This document shows positions 42,502 through 54,306 of a stretch of DNA of 64,000 bases, one piece after another. The notes beneath the pieces are model-generated. The model ran no database searches and was not told the origin of the DNA. It worked only from the letters and a program-made list of their open reading frames with translations. The number at the start of each line of letters is the position of its first letter. Within the stretch, counting starts at the first letter, position 1. This DNA is from Siphonodentalium dalli. Its lineage: Eukaryota; Mollusca; Scaphopoda; Gadilida; Siphonodentaliidae. The DNA is taken from assembly GCA_032622095.1 (NCBI GenBank), contig CP136063.1, positions 269,881,426 through 269,945,425 on the forward strand, read 5' to 3'. The position numbers were made by a program, and so were the translations under genes.

Positions 42502-44099
42502 TTGTCCACCCACGAATATCCTGGGGGGATGGCAAAATAAGAAATCGACCAATTTTGAAGGAAATTTCGTATAGTTTGAACATTTAGTGGCACAAGCTGT
42601 CGCTATATGGCCACAAAATCACAATTTCTACCCGCCTTACAGAAAACCCGGACCAGTTGACCGTCGGTTGACCACCCACGGATATCCTGGGGGGATGGCA
42701 AATAAGAAATCGACAAATTTTGAAGGAAATTTCATATAGTTTGAACATTTAGTGGCACAAGCTGTCGCTATATGGCCACATAATCACCATTTCTACCCGC
42801 CTTACAGCAAATCCGTACAAGTTGACCGTCGGTTGACCACCCACGGATATCCTGGGGGATGGCAAATAAGAAATCGACCAATTTTGAAGGAAATTTCGTA
42901 TAGTTTGAACATTTAGTGGCACAAGCTGTCGCTATATGGCCACATAATCACCATTTCTACCCGCCTTACAGAAAACCCGGACCAGTTGACCGTCGGTTGA
43001 ACACCCACGGATATCCTGGGGGGATGGCAAATAAGGAATCGACCAATTTTGAAGAAAATTTCGTATAGTTTGAACATTTAGTGGCACAAGCTGTCGCTCT
43101 ATGGCCACATAATCACAATTTCTACCCGCCTTACAGAAAACCCGGACCAGTTGACCGTCGGTTGACCACCCACGGATATCCTGGGGGATGGCAAATAAGA
43201 AATCGACAAATTTTGAAGGAAATTTCATATAGTTTGAACATTTAGTGGCACAAGCTGTCGCTATATGGCCACATAATCACCATTTCTACCCGCCTTACAG
43301 AAAATCTGTACCAGTTGACCGTCGGTTGACCACCCACGGATATCCTGGGGGGATGGCAAATAAGAAATCGACCAATTTTGAAGGAAATTTCGTATAGTTT
43401 GAACATTTAGTGGCACAAGCTGTCGCTATATGGCCACATAATCACCATTTCTACCCGCCTTACAGAAAACCCGGACCAGTTGACCGTCGGTTGAACACCC
43501 ACGGATATCCTGGGGGATAGCAAATAAGGAATCGACCAATTTTGAAGAAAATTTCGTATAGTTTGAACATTTAGTGGCACAAGCTGTCGCTCTATGGCCA
43601 CATAATCACAATTTCTACCCGCCTTACAGAAAACCCGGACCAGTTGACCGTCGGTTGACCACCCACGGATATCCTGGGGGGATGGCAAATAAGAAATCGA
43701 CAAATTTTGAAGGAAATTTCATATAGTTTGAACATTTAGTGGCACAAGCTGTCGCTATATGGCCACATAATCACCATTTCTACCCGCCTTACAGAAAATC
43801 CGGACCAGTTGACCGTCGGTTGACCACCCACGGATATCCTGGGGGATGGCAAATAAGAAATCGACCAATTTTGAAGGAAATTTCGTATAGTTTGAACATT
43901 TAGTGACACAAGCTGTCGCTATATGGCCACATAATTACCATTTCAACCCGCCTTACAGAAAACCCGGACCAGTTGGCCGTCGGTTGACCACCCACGGATA
44001 TCCTGGGGGGATGGCAAATAAGAAATCGACCTATTTTGAAGGAAATTTCGTATAGTTTGAACATTTAGTGGCACAAGCTGTCGCTATATGGCCACATAA

Positions 44100-46735
44100 T
44101 CACCATTTCTACCAGCCTTACAGATAACCCGGACCAGTTGACCGTTGGTTGACCACCCACGGATATCCTGGGGGATGGCAAATAAGAAATCGACCAATTT
44201 TGAAGGAAATTTCGTATAGTTTGAACATTTAGTGGCACAAGCTGTCGCTATATGGCCACATAATCACCATTTCTACCCGCCTTACAGAAAACCCGCACCA
44301 GTTGACCGTCGGTTGACCACCCACGGATATCCTGGAGGGATGGCAAATAAGAAATCGACCAATTTTGAAGAAAATTTCGTATAGTTTGAACATTTAGTGG
44401 CACAAGATGTCGCTATATGGCCACATAATCACAATTTCTACCCGCCTTACAGAAAACCCGGACCAGTTGACCGTCGGTCGACCACACACGGATATCCTGG
44501 GGGGATAGCAAATAAGAAATCGACCAATTTTGAAGGAAATTTCGTATAGTTTGAACATTTAGTGGCACAAGCTGTCGCTATATGGCCACATAATCACAAT
44601 TTCTACCCGCCTTACAGAAAATCCGAACCAGTTGACCGTCGGTTGACAACCCACGGATATCCTGGGGGGATGGCAAAAAAGAAATCGACCAATTTTGAAG
44701 GAAATTTCGTATAGTTTGAACATTTAGTGGCACCCGCTGTCGCTATATGGCAACATAATCACCATTTCTACCCGCCTTACAGAAAACCTGGACCAGTTAA
44801 CCGTCGGTTGACCACCCACGGATATCCTGGGGGGATGGCAAATAAGAAATCGACAAATTTTGAAGGAAATTTCATATAGTTTGAACATTTAGTGGCACAA
44901 GCTGTCGCTATATGGCCACATAATCACCATTTCTACCCCCCTTACAGAAAATCCGTACCAGTTGACCGTCGGTTGACCACCCACGGATATCCTGGGGGGA
45001 TGGCAAATAAGAAATCGACCAATTTTGAAGGAAATTTCGTATAGTTTGAACATTTAGTGGCACAAGCTGTCGCTATATGGCCACATAATCACCATTTCTA
45101 CCCGCCTTACAGAATACCCGGACCAGTTGACCGTCGGTTGAACACCCACGGATATCCTGGGGGGATGGCAAATAAGGAATCGACCAATTTTGAAGAAAAT
45201 TTCGTATAGTTTGAACATTTAGTGGCACAAGCTGTCGCTCTATGGCCACATAATCACAATTTCTACCCGCCTTACAGAAAACCCGGACCAGTTGACCGTC
45301 GGTTGACCACCCACGGATATCCTGGGGGGATGGCAAATAAGAAATCGACCAATTTTGAAGGAAATTTCGTATAGTTTGAACATTTAGTGGCACAAGCTGT
45401 CGCTATATGGCCACATAATCACCATTTCTACCAGCCTTACAGATAACCCGGACCAGTTGACCGTTGGTTGACCCCCCACGGATATCCTGGGGGATGTCAA
45501 ATAAGAAATCGACCAATTTTGAAGGAAATTTCGTATAGTTTGAACATCTAGTGGCACAAGCTGTCGCTATATGGCCACATAATCACCATTTCTACCCGCC
45601 TTACAGAAAACCCGTACCAGTTGACCGTCGGTTGACCACCCACGGATATCCTGGAGGGATGGCAAATAAGAAATCGACCAATTTTGAAGAAAATTTCGTA
45701 TAGTTTGAACATTTAGTGGCACAAGATGTCGCTATATGGCCACATAATCACAATTTCTACCCGCCTTACAGAAAACCCGGACCAGTTGACCGTCGGTCGA
45801 CCACACACGGATATCCTGGGGGGATAGCAAATAAGAAATCGACCAATTTTGAAGGAAATTTCGTATAGTTTGAACATTTAGTGGCACAAGCTGTCGCTAT
45901 ATGGCCACATAATCACAATTTCTACCCGCCTTACAGAAAATCCGAACCAGTTGACCGTCGGTTGACAACCCACGGATATCCTGGGGGATGGCAAAAAAGA
46001 AATCGACCAATTTTGAAGGAAATTTCGTATAGTTTGAACATTTAGTGGCACCCGCTGTCGCTATATGGCAACATAATCACCATTTCTACCCGCCTTACAG
46101 AAAACCCGGACCAGTTGAACGTCGGTTGACCACCCACGGATATCCTGGGGGGATGGCAAATAAGAAATCGACAAATTTTGAAGGAAATTTCATATAGTTT
46201 GAACATTTAGTGGCACAATCTGTCGCTATATGGCCACATAATCACCATTTCTACCCGCCTTACAGAAAATCCGTACCAGTTGACCGTCGGTTGACCACCC
46301 ACGGATATCCTGGGGGGATGGCAAATAAGAAATCGACCAATTTTGAAGGAAATTTCGTATAGTTTGAACATTTAGTGGCACAAGCTGTCGCTATATGGCC
46401 ACATAATCACCATTTCTACCCGCCTTACAGAAAACCCGGACCAGTTGACCGTCGGTTGAACACCCACGGATATCCTGGGGGATGGCAAATAAGGAATCGA
46501 CCAATTTTGAAGGAAATTTCGTATAGTTTGAACATTTAGTGGCACAAGCTGTCGCTCTATGGCCACATAATCACCATTTCTACCCGCCTTACAGAAAACC
46601 CGGACCAGTTGACCGTCGGTTGACCACCCACGGATATCCTGGGGGGATGGCAAATAAGAAATCGACAAATTTTGAAGGAAATTTCATATAGTTTGAGCAT
46701 TTAGTGGCACAAGCTGTCGCTATATGGCCACATAA
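44100..46735 (+). repeat. Eight-monomer duplication in satellite 2 (about 1,319 bp, two copies)
   Basis: The markers accgttggttga (near 44,140 and 45,460), caagatgtcgc (44,404 and 45,723) and the ggcacccgctg/ggcaacataatc pair (near 44,731 and 46,050) recur at 1,318-1,319 bp, or eight monomers. A third, rearranged copy with the same first two markers starts near 47,257. Ends are approximate. Confidence 0.75.
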
Positions 46736-48140
46736 TCACCATTTATACCCGCCTTACAGAAAATCCGGACCAGTTGACCGTCGGTTGACCACCCACGGAT
46801 ATCCTGGGGGATGGCAAATAAGAAATCGACCAATTTTGAAGAAAATTTCGTATAGTTTGAACATTTAGTGACACAAGCTGTCGCTCTATGGCCACATAAT
46901 CACAATTTCTACCCGCCTTACAGAAAACCCGAACCAGTTGAGCGTCGGTTGACCACCCACGGATATCCTGGGGGGATGGCAAATAAGAAATCGACCAATT
47001 TTGAAGGAAATTTCGTATAGTTTGAACATTTAGTGACACAAGCTGTCGCTATATGGCCACATAATTACCATTTCTACCCGCCTTACAGAAAAACCCGGAC
47101 CAGTTGACCGTCGGTTGACCACCCACGGATATCCTGGGGGGATGGCAAATAAGAAATCGACCAATTTTGAAAGAAATTTCGTATAGTTTGAACATTTAGT
47201 GACACAAGCTGTCGCTATATGGCCATATAATCACCATTTCTACCAGCCTTACAGATAACTCGGACCAGTTGACCGTTGGTTGACCACCCACGGATATCCT
47301 GGGGGATGGCAAATAAGAAATCGACCAATTTTGAAGGAAATTTCGTATAGTTTGAACATCTAGTGGCACAAGCTGTCGCTATATGGCCACATAATCACCA
47401 TTTCTACCCGCCTTACAGAAAACCCGCACCAGTTGACCGTTGGTTGACCACCCACGGATATCCTGGGGGATGGCAAATAAGAAATCGACCAATTTTGAAG
47501 AAAATTTCGTATAGTTTGAACATTTAGTGGCACAAGATGTCGCTATATGGCTACATAATCACAATTTCTACCCGCCTTACAGCAAACCCGAACCAGTTGA
47601 CCGTCGGTTGACAACCCACGGATATCCTGGGGGGATGGCAAAACAGAAATCGACCAATTTTGAAGGAAATTTCGTATAGTTTGAACATTTAGTGGCACCC
47701 GCTGTCGCTATATGGCAACATAATCACCATTTCTACCCGCCTTACAGAAAACCCGGACCAGTTGACCGTCGGTTGACCACCCACGGATATCCTGGGGGGA
47801 TGGCAAATAAGAAATCGACAAATTTTGAAGGAAATTTCATATAGTTTGAACATTTAGTGGCACAAGCTGTCGCTATATGGCCACATAATCACCATTTCTA
47901 CCCGCCTTACAGAAAATCCGTACCAGTTGACCGTCGGTTGACCACCCACGGATATCCTGGGGGGATGGCAAATAAGAAATCGACCAATTTTGAAGGAAAT
48001 TTCGTATAGTTTGAACATTTAGTGGCACAAGCTGTCGCTATATGGCCACATAATCACCATTTCTACCCGCCTTACAGAAAACCCGGACCAGTTGACCGTC
48101 GGTTGACCACCCCCGGATATCCTGGGGGGATGGCAAATAA

Positions 48141-48429
48141 TCAGGTCTCCCGATAACTAGTTCTCCCTTGAATTTTTGCTCAATCAAGTCCCAAAACAAG
48201 ACATTATCGGTTATTACGGTAGTTCAATGATTTGCCCATTAGTGAGGTAGTTAATAATACCAGTTGTAGTGGTTATAACAGTTTGTGTAACTCTTCTGCT
48301 ATTAAACCTATGGTATGGGTTGCCTTATAGTCCAACATTGACTACACATTATATCCCGTACATTTTTCGACTAGGGTTTCCTGAGCACAAACCAGGCGAA
48401 CGAAAAATAGGCTACACATATTTTTGAAA
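48141..48429. other. Unique AT-rich DNA after satellite 2
   Basis: The satellite stops at ggcaaataa and single-copy-looking sequence begins. I see no gene, no tandem repeat and no target-site duplication that would mark an insertion at this boundary. Confidence 0.6.
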
Positions 48430-48720
48430 CCTGCAGGCCTGGGTTGATGTGTTTGTCGTAAAGATATTTTTCGTCGTCGATCGTTCGACATCGTGTTTTT
48501 CTTTTCTTTTTCGCCATCCTTTGTCGTCAATCATTTTTCATCGTCGTTTTGTATTTATCATCATTCTTGTCATTTGTTCGGCAGTCTTTTGTCATCTGTC
48601 GTTTTTTTTTTTTTGATTGTTTTTCATCGTTGGTTGTTTGTCGTCATTAATTGTTATTCTCGCCATTCGTCGGTCATTTTTCGTCAGGCGGTGTGTTTGT
48701 CCTGATGCGAAGTCAGTTAA
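48430..48720 (+). repeat. Low-complexity TCGTC/TCATC-rich tract
   Basis: About 290 bp of T-rich sequence peppered with imperfect tcgtc, tcatc and tcgtt words, plus a T run of about 12 near 48,601. It looks like a decayed simple repeat. It creates a short T-rich open frame of about 70 codons on the plus strand, which is a composition effect. Confidence 0.6.
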
Positions 48721-49500
48721 ATTCAGCCCTGGTTGTTTGTTTTTCATTGCATGTTGTTATTGTTGTTCGTTGTTGTCAGTTGTTCGTCATCTTGTTAAAT
48801 TTGCATCATTTTGGAATTTTGGCTTGTTCGGACCATTGGGTGCAGTTGGATATTTGAAACCCTGTCACAAAGACCCTAGAGGTAGCCATGTCATTGTCCA
48901 CTAGCCATGTATCTGTACAGCAATACAAATGGATACGTAGCTGTACAGGCAAGGGGGTTGGGAAGGCTTCAGCAACCCAAACAGTTGAAAGCTCAAGATC
49001 GGGCAAATTGGAGACATTTTTAGTCAAATTCGGGCAACGTGAATGGTAGTTCACAGGGACATTACAATATTTTCACATTTCTGCCCAATTACATCATATA
49101 CATAAATTTATTTAAGGTTAATTTAATCTATTTTGTTATAGGTATATATGTGTGTACCGTATATACCGGTATACATGTATGGTGTATTCTGCAAAAAAAA
49201 CTGTGATACAACTATGAGTATAGAATGTTACAACATTTGGGCACAATGTCTCAGCCCCTCCTCCCATAATAAGTTGGGCACTTGTACAGCTAGAATTTAT
49301 ATGTACAATCAGTCCTTCCCATTCGGAAAACACAGCGACACTATTTATTTGCTCCCGCAATTGAGATGACAGGTGTAATATTGGTCACATAATAATATGA
49401 TCGTACGTGACACGTAATGGAGCAACCACCAAGTTGATCATTAAGTTCAATACTACAATAATTATAGGATGTTCCGTACAGGGTACTGGCCGGGTACTAC
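48721..49500. other. Non-repeat intergenic-looking DNA
   Basis: AT-rich sequence with short open frames on both strands (82 codons minus at 48,806-49,054, 73-74 codons on both strands near 49.14-49.37 kb). None resembles a protein family I recognise, and the overlapping both-strand frames argue against coding. No RNA gene was seen. Confidence 0.5.
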
Positions 49501-50064
49501 ATGTGCTACACCACTCGGAGAAATGTGTGTCATCATACTAAAATACCATGTTAGAACTTGCATTGATATATTCGTAATCGTGTATAGTCACCAATAACCG
49601 GGTTACTACCGTAGTACCTAATATTGCCCATCTAGTGAACTATTCAAACCCAGCATTAAAATCATGGTTATGATCAGTCCAAACATATGACTAAATTTCG
49701 AACATCAGATAATAATAGCTGAGAACCTGGTGTGAATCGAACTGTGGTGGGGTCTCAAGCCTATCTACCCCTACACGTCAGAACAAAATTATGCCACTAA
49801 ATGGCACAAGAAGCTTGAGGATGGAAGTGAGCCATCATCCCACAGCGAAATCAACCAGGCCAACAGGTCCTCTATGTCTGTAATCACATTACCACAACTA
49901 CCGGTACAAGTTTAAATTTTTAATGGATTAGTTTTTTATGAATGCAGTAGTAGGTACTGTATGTACATGTAGTGACTATATACGATTACGAATATATCAA
50001 TCCAAATTCTAACATGGAATTTTAGTGCGATGACACAGACATTTCTCTGAGTGGTGTAGCACAT
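49501..50064. mobile_element. Inverted-repeat (foldback/MITE-like) element
   Basis: Positions 49,501-49,591 and 49,972-50,064 are reverse complements over about 91-93 bp with a handful of differences. The outer ends read atgtgctacaccactc and gagtggtgtagcacat (with one mismatch), and the inner ends gtatagtcac and gtgactata. The 380-bp interior has no open frame of note. On the minus strand a ttcgattc box (49,731-49,744) resembles the B box of tRNA-derived elements. The arrangement suggests a non-autonomous foldback element. No clear target-site duplication was identified. Confidence 0.65.
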
Positions 50065-50106
50065 AGACGTTTCCTTAGAATTAATGGATGGAAATGGAAT
50101 GCACCT

Positions 50107-50271
50107 TAATATTTTTGAGTCGGACATAGATCACATATTTACCTTAGCTGAAGGCAATCAATGCAATACATGTAGACTATGTAGAAATATAAATTATTGA
50201 ATGAAGTGTAGTGAATATGATGCGTCACTTTAATATTTGAGTCGGACATAGATTACCTTAGCTAAAGGCAA
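50107..50271 (+). repeat. Short direct repeat pair
   Basis: Positions 50,107-50,157 and 50,230-50,271 share ttaatattt, gagtcggacatagat and accttagct, separated by about 123 bp. The first copy has an extra stretch of roughly nine bases in the middle. The origin is unknown. Confidence 0.6.
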
Positions 50272-50378
50272 GGAAAGTGTCAATGACACTGTAGCTCAAC
50301 TTGGAAAGGGAAAAATTTCATGTATTACATTCAATGGATTAGGAATGTGGAAAGTTGAAAGGCCTAGTTAAGGAGATA

Positions 50379-52497
50379 GTAAAATCCAAGATGGCTGCTG
50401 GTGGTCATGATTTTGACCGAATAAACCAAAAATGACTCGTTCCCATCTGCATGTCATTGTTAACATTCATGACAAATTTTATGAAGATCTGACCAAAGCT
50501 ACAACATGCAGCCCGCTCCAAAGGATTTAGTCAGGCAAAGAGTAAATCCAAGATGGATGTTGGCGGCCCACGCCAATGGATTGAATTTCGAAATCCAAGT
50601 TGACCGCTGGCGGCCATATTCTTTTGCCGAATAACCCCAAATGAATCGTTCCCATCTACATGTCATTGTTAACATCCATAACAAATTTTCATGAAGATCC
50701 GACCAAAGCTACGACCTGTAGCCTGCGCGCAAGATTTTGTCATGCAAAGAATAAAATCCAAGATGGCTGCTGGCGGCCATGTTTTTTGGCCGAACGACCC
50801 CAAAATGACTCGTTCCCATCTACATGTCAATATTAACATCCATGCAAAATTTCATGATGATTAAACAAGCAGTACGACCTGTAGCCCGCACCAATGGATT
50901 GCATTTTGAAATCATAGATGGCCGCTGCCAGCCATGTTTTTTTTGCCGAATAACCCCAAAATGACTGGTTCCCATCTACATGTCAATGTCAACATTCATG
51001 ACAAATTTCATAAAGATCAGACCAAAGGTACGACCTGTTGCCCACGCCAAAGAATTTATCCATGCAAAGCGTACAATCCAAGATGGCTGCTGGCGGCCAT
51101 GTTTTTGGCCAAACAACTCCAGAATGACCAGTTCCCATCTACATGTACATGTCAATATTAACATCCATGCAAAATGTCATGATGATCAGACAAGCAGTAC
51201 GACCTGTAGCCCGCGCCAATGGATTGAATTTTGAAATACAAGATGGCCGCTGGCAGCCATGTTTTTCTGCCGAATGAACCCAAAATGACTCATTCCCATC
51301 TACATGTCAATGACAACATTCATGACATACCTAATAAAGATCAGACCAAAGGTCTCACCTGTAGCTCGCGCCAACGGATTTAGTCATGCAAAGAGTAGCC
51401 CGCGCCAATGGATTGAATTTTGAAATACAAGATGGCCGATGGCAGCCATTTTTTTGGCCGAATGACCCCAAAACTACTCGTTCCAATATACATGTCATTG
51501 TTAACATCCATATCAAATTTCATGAAGATCTGACCAAAGCTACGACCTGTAGCCCGCGCCAAATGATTTAGTCGTGCAAAGATTAAAATCCAAGATGGCT
51601 GCTGGCTGCCATGTTACTGGCCGAAAGACACCAAAACGACTCGTTCCCATCTACATGTCATTTTTAACATCCATGACTAATTTCATGAAGATCTGACGAA
51701 AGCCACGACCTGTAGCCCGCGCCAAAGGATCCAGTCATGCAAAGAGTAAAATCTAAGATGGCTGCTGGCGGCCAAGTTTTTTTGCCGAATGACCCCAAGA
51801 TGACTCGTTCCGATCTACATGTCAATGTCAACATTCATGACAAATTTCATAAATATCAGACAAAAGGTACGACCAAATCCAAGATGGCTGCTGGCGGCCA
51901 TATTTATTGGCCGCACGAGCTCATAATGACCAGTTCCCATCTACATGTCAATATTAACATCCATGCAAAATGTCATGATGATCAGACAAGCAGTACGACC
52001 TGTAGCCATCGCCAATGGGTTGAATTTTGAAATCCAAGATGGCCCCTGGCAGCCATGTTTTTTTGCCGAATGACCCCAAAACTACTCGTTCAAATATACA
52101 TGTCATTATTAACATCCATAACAAATTTCATGAAGATCTGACCAAAGCTACGACCTGTATCCCGCGCCAAATGATTTAGTCATGCAAAGAGTAAAATCCA
52201 AGATGGCTGCTGGCGGTCATGTATTTCGTCGGAACGACCCCAAAATAACTCGGTCGCATCTACGTGCCAGTGTTAACATACATGACAAATTTCATGAACT
52301 TCCGACCAACGCAACGACCTGTAGCCTGCGCCCAAGGATTTAGTCATGCAAAGAGAACAATCCAAGATGGCTGCTGGCGGCCATGGTTTTTGGCCGAACG
52401 ACCCCAAAAATTACTCGTTCCCATCTACATATCAATATTAACATCCATGACAAATTTCATGATAATCAGACGAACTGTATGACATGTAGACCACGCC
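50379..52497 (+). repeat. Diverged satellite 1 monomers (relict array)
   Basis: About 13 tandem monomers of the satellite 1 family in the same orientation as the main array. The landmarks are readable in each: aatccaagatggc, tgactcgttcccatctacat, catgacaaatttcatgaag, gacctgtagcccgcgcc and gatttagtcatgcaaag. Copies differ from each other by many substitutions and small deletions, and one unit is partly truncated (51,350-51,420). No strict A-B-C order is kept. Short open frames across it are repeat-derived. The array ends within the gtagaccacgcc of a B-like monomer. Confidence 0.92.
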
Positions 52498-52574
52498 TTT
52501 AGAACACAATAACGGTACAATTTCTTAACACCAATATTTGTCACTACCAGCACAATGGCAAGTCAGCAGGACCC

Positions 52575-53018
52575 ACCAGCTTCAGATCAAATTAGCAGGA
52601 TAACTTAACCCGGATGGAAAGTGTTTGCCTTGCAATGACTGGACCTTGAAATCAGCTCTATCTCACCTATGCCATACATGCACTGTGTCACACTTATAGT
52701 AAGGTGGTCACTTTCACCGCTGTGGCCTGCTCCCACAACTAATGATACACACGGAGTTACCATAGCTCACATCCCTGTCGACGCGCCCGTAACCTGACGG
52801 GTGTCACCTAGTTGTCTCGATGTCCGTTTCGATATAGATTGGTGTGGGTGTGTATAGATGATGATCGCCGCTCTTCATTGCTATAAATATTCATTTAACA
52901 CTGGTTCGCCCTGGTTATTTGGTCATGTGGGCTTAGCAGCATCAGTTCGCCATATCAGCAGCATGACAGTTCACCCGATTCCACCAGCATCATAGCAAAT
53001 TAGCAAGACCATTTAACC
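52575..53018 (+). repeat. Weak direct repeat pair
   Basis: Two 36-bp segments, 52,575-52,610 and 52,983-53,018, align without gaps at 29 of 36 positions. The shared cores are accagc, caaattagca and ttaacc. The surrounding 20-40 bp also share cag/agc-rich words, so this may be a decayed duplication. Confidence 0.4.
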
Positions 53019-53217
53019 AGTGTGTGGTTATTATGTCACACCATCGTTGACTGACTGTTAGCATATTTTAATCTGTTGTGTATACTCGGGCGATTTATAT
53101 TGGTCCACCGGGAGGTGTCAATTACCATAGCTAATGATCATGAAGTGATAATTTCGTCTGACGCGTGTCTGTTCCCGGGTGTCCCATCGCAGCCGGCATT
53201 TCATTAACAAAATTTTT

Positions 53218-53244
53218 GCATCTATTGCATCTATTGCATCTATT
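53218..53244 (+). repeat. Microsatellite (gcatctatt)3
   Basis: Three exact head-to-tail copies of the nine-base unit gcatctatt, followed by a partial copy. Confidence 0.9.
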
Positions 53245-54306
53245 TACATGAATTATATTCAACTATGGTCGTATGTTATGCATACATGTACATCAGTATA
53301 ATAATGTTAATAGTGTTCTCCTGCACTTAACTTTGAAAGACTGAAACCAAAGTTTCAGACAAACTAGGACAATCCGGTGTGTGTGTAATTTAGAAATCAG
53401 TTTCCACTCACGGGAAGTATATTAGTTATAAACGCTCTTTATCGACATACAACTTATAATATTTGCCTCCCACAACTCAACAAAATGCAATGTTAAGAAG
53501 ATAACAGTCCACTGGCATGTATGCTGGAATATGGGAATGCGGACAGACTACCATTGTTCATGGGTCATGTGCTTCCTTTGACCACCAACTCGGCCTACGA
53601 TAGTACAGCAAAGTGATTTATAATGATGCCCCTTGGGTATACGACTATCTGGTTGTACCACCATGCATGATTGTGTAATATTGAGTAAACTCATAGGAAT
53701 TTTTCCGAGAACAGACAAACACCAGTCTGGACTAAGAGCCAGTCTGTTGGTTTTGATGGAAGGTGAATAACTCTATACACTTGTATTTGGTACAATTAAC
53801 CTCACCACCATAAAGAGAGCAATTAGAAACACAGAATACGTCATCCCGTATATATGTTATCTTCGTCATCTACATTGTATTTGCTAAAATGTTAATGGGA
53901 GAGGGGTGGATGTAAGTTGTTAAAATTTGTGCTCCTATCCCTCTTGTAATATTATATTACAATAAAATATGTTTAAAAAAAAGACACGATATAAGACTTA
54001 TATATGTATTTGGTGTGGTGGGGTCAATTGTGCGAAATTCCCCTGACTATATATCTCCTATTTTTTTTTAATTTTTATGCATTTTAGTGAAATAAAGTGG
54101 GAGTTTTGGGGTAAATATGAGAATCTCTATCAATTAGTGGAAAATCTTCGGCGTGACGTCATCGCATGCGCTAATATTAAACGTGTGTCTTGACAATAAT
54201 TATGAAGCTGATTTTGTGAGTTAATTATGTGATAAATATAGTTACGATGTACATGTAGGTTGTAAACAATGCTATGTATTGGCATCAAGCTAATACTATG
54301 CAAGGG

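Larger units (their letters stand above)
34007..48140 (+). repeat. Satellite 2: 165-bp tandem satellite array
   Basis: About 86 tandem monomers of 164-166 bp, unlike satellite 1 by eye. Landmarks in each monomer are gcacaagctgtcgctatatg, ccgccttacagaaaacccgg, gttgaccgtcggttgacc, the palindrome ggatatcc, a run of 5-7 G, and gtatagtttgaac. Length differences come mainly from the G run. Most monomers differ by a few substitutions, and blocks of monomers recur as larger duplications. A GATATC site in almost every unit predicts a 165-bp ladder with EcoRV. Antisense open frames of up to about 106 codons arise because 165 is a multiple of three; they are not genes. The array ends abruptly at ggcaaataa followed by unrelated DNA. 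Confidence 0.97.
52498..54306. other. Intergenic-looking DNA without recognised gene
   Basis: AT-rich, mostly non-repetitive sequence. Minor features are a TATAAATA at 52,882-52,889, a nine-base microsatellite at 53,218-53,244, a short hairpin ctgaaac/gtttcag near 53,341-53,358, and AATAAA at 53,961-53,966 followed by an A run. TGACGTCA lies at 54,154-54,161. No open frame long enough or familiar enough to call was found. Confidence 0.55.

Noticed and set aside
34689-47039. Minus-strand open frames of about 100 codons with a 55-residue internal period
   Set aside because: They follow from the 165-bp monomer and loss of a single stop. G-run length changes break them at random, so there is no sign of coding constraint.
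1-48140. CRISPR array
   Set aside because: Repeats are contiguous monomers of about 160 bp without unique spacers, in a eukaryotic context.
34007-48140. CENP-B box in satellite 2 (the TTCG in atttcgtatagtttgaac looked promising)
   Set aside because: The required downstream A and CGGG positions are not matched, and no monomer variant restores them.
49731-49744. tRNA gene on the minus strand
   Set aside because: Only the B-box/T-loop-like word is present; I could not fold a cloverleaf with acceptor and anticodon arms around it.
52882-52889. TATAAATA as a core promoter
   Set aside because: No open frame or transcript-like structure follows, and an initiator-like TCAGTT lies about 60 bp away, too far for a standard arrangement. 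In AT-rich DNA the word is expected by chance.
53961-53982. AATAAA followed by an A run as a gene 3' end
   Set aside because: No coding frame upstream; chance occurrence in AT-rich sequence is likely.
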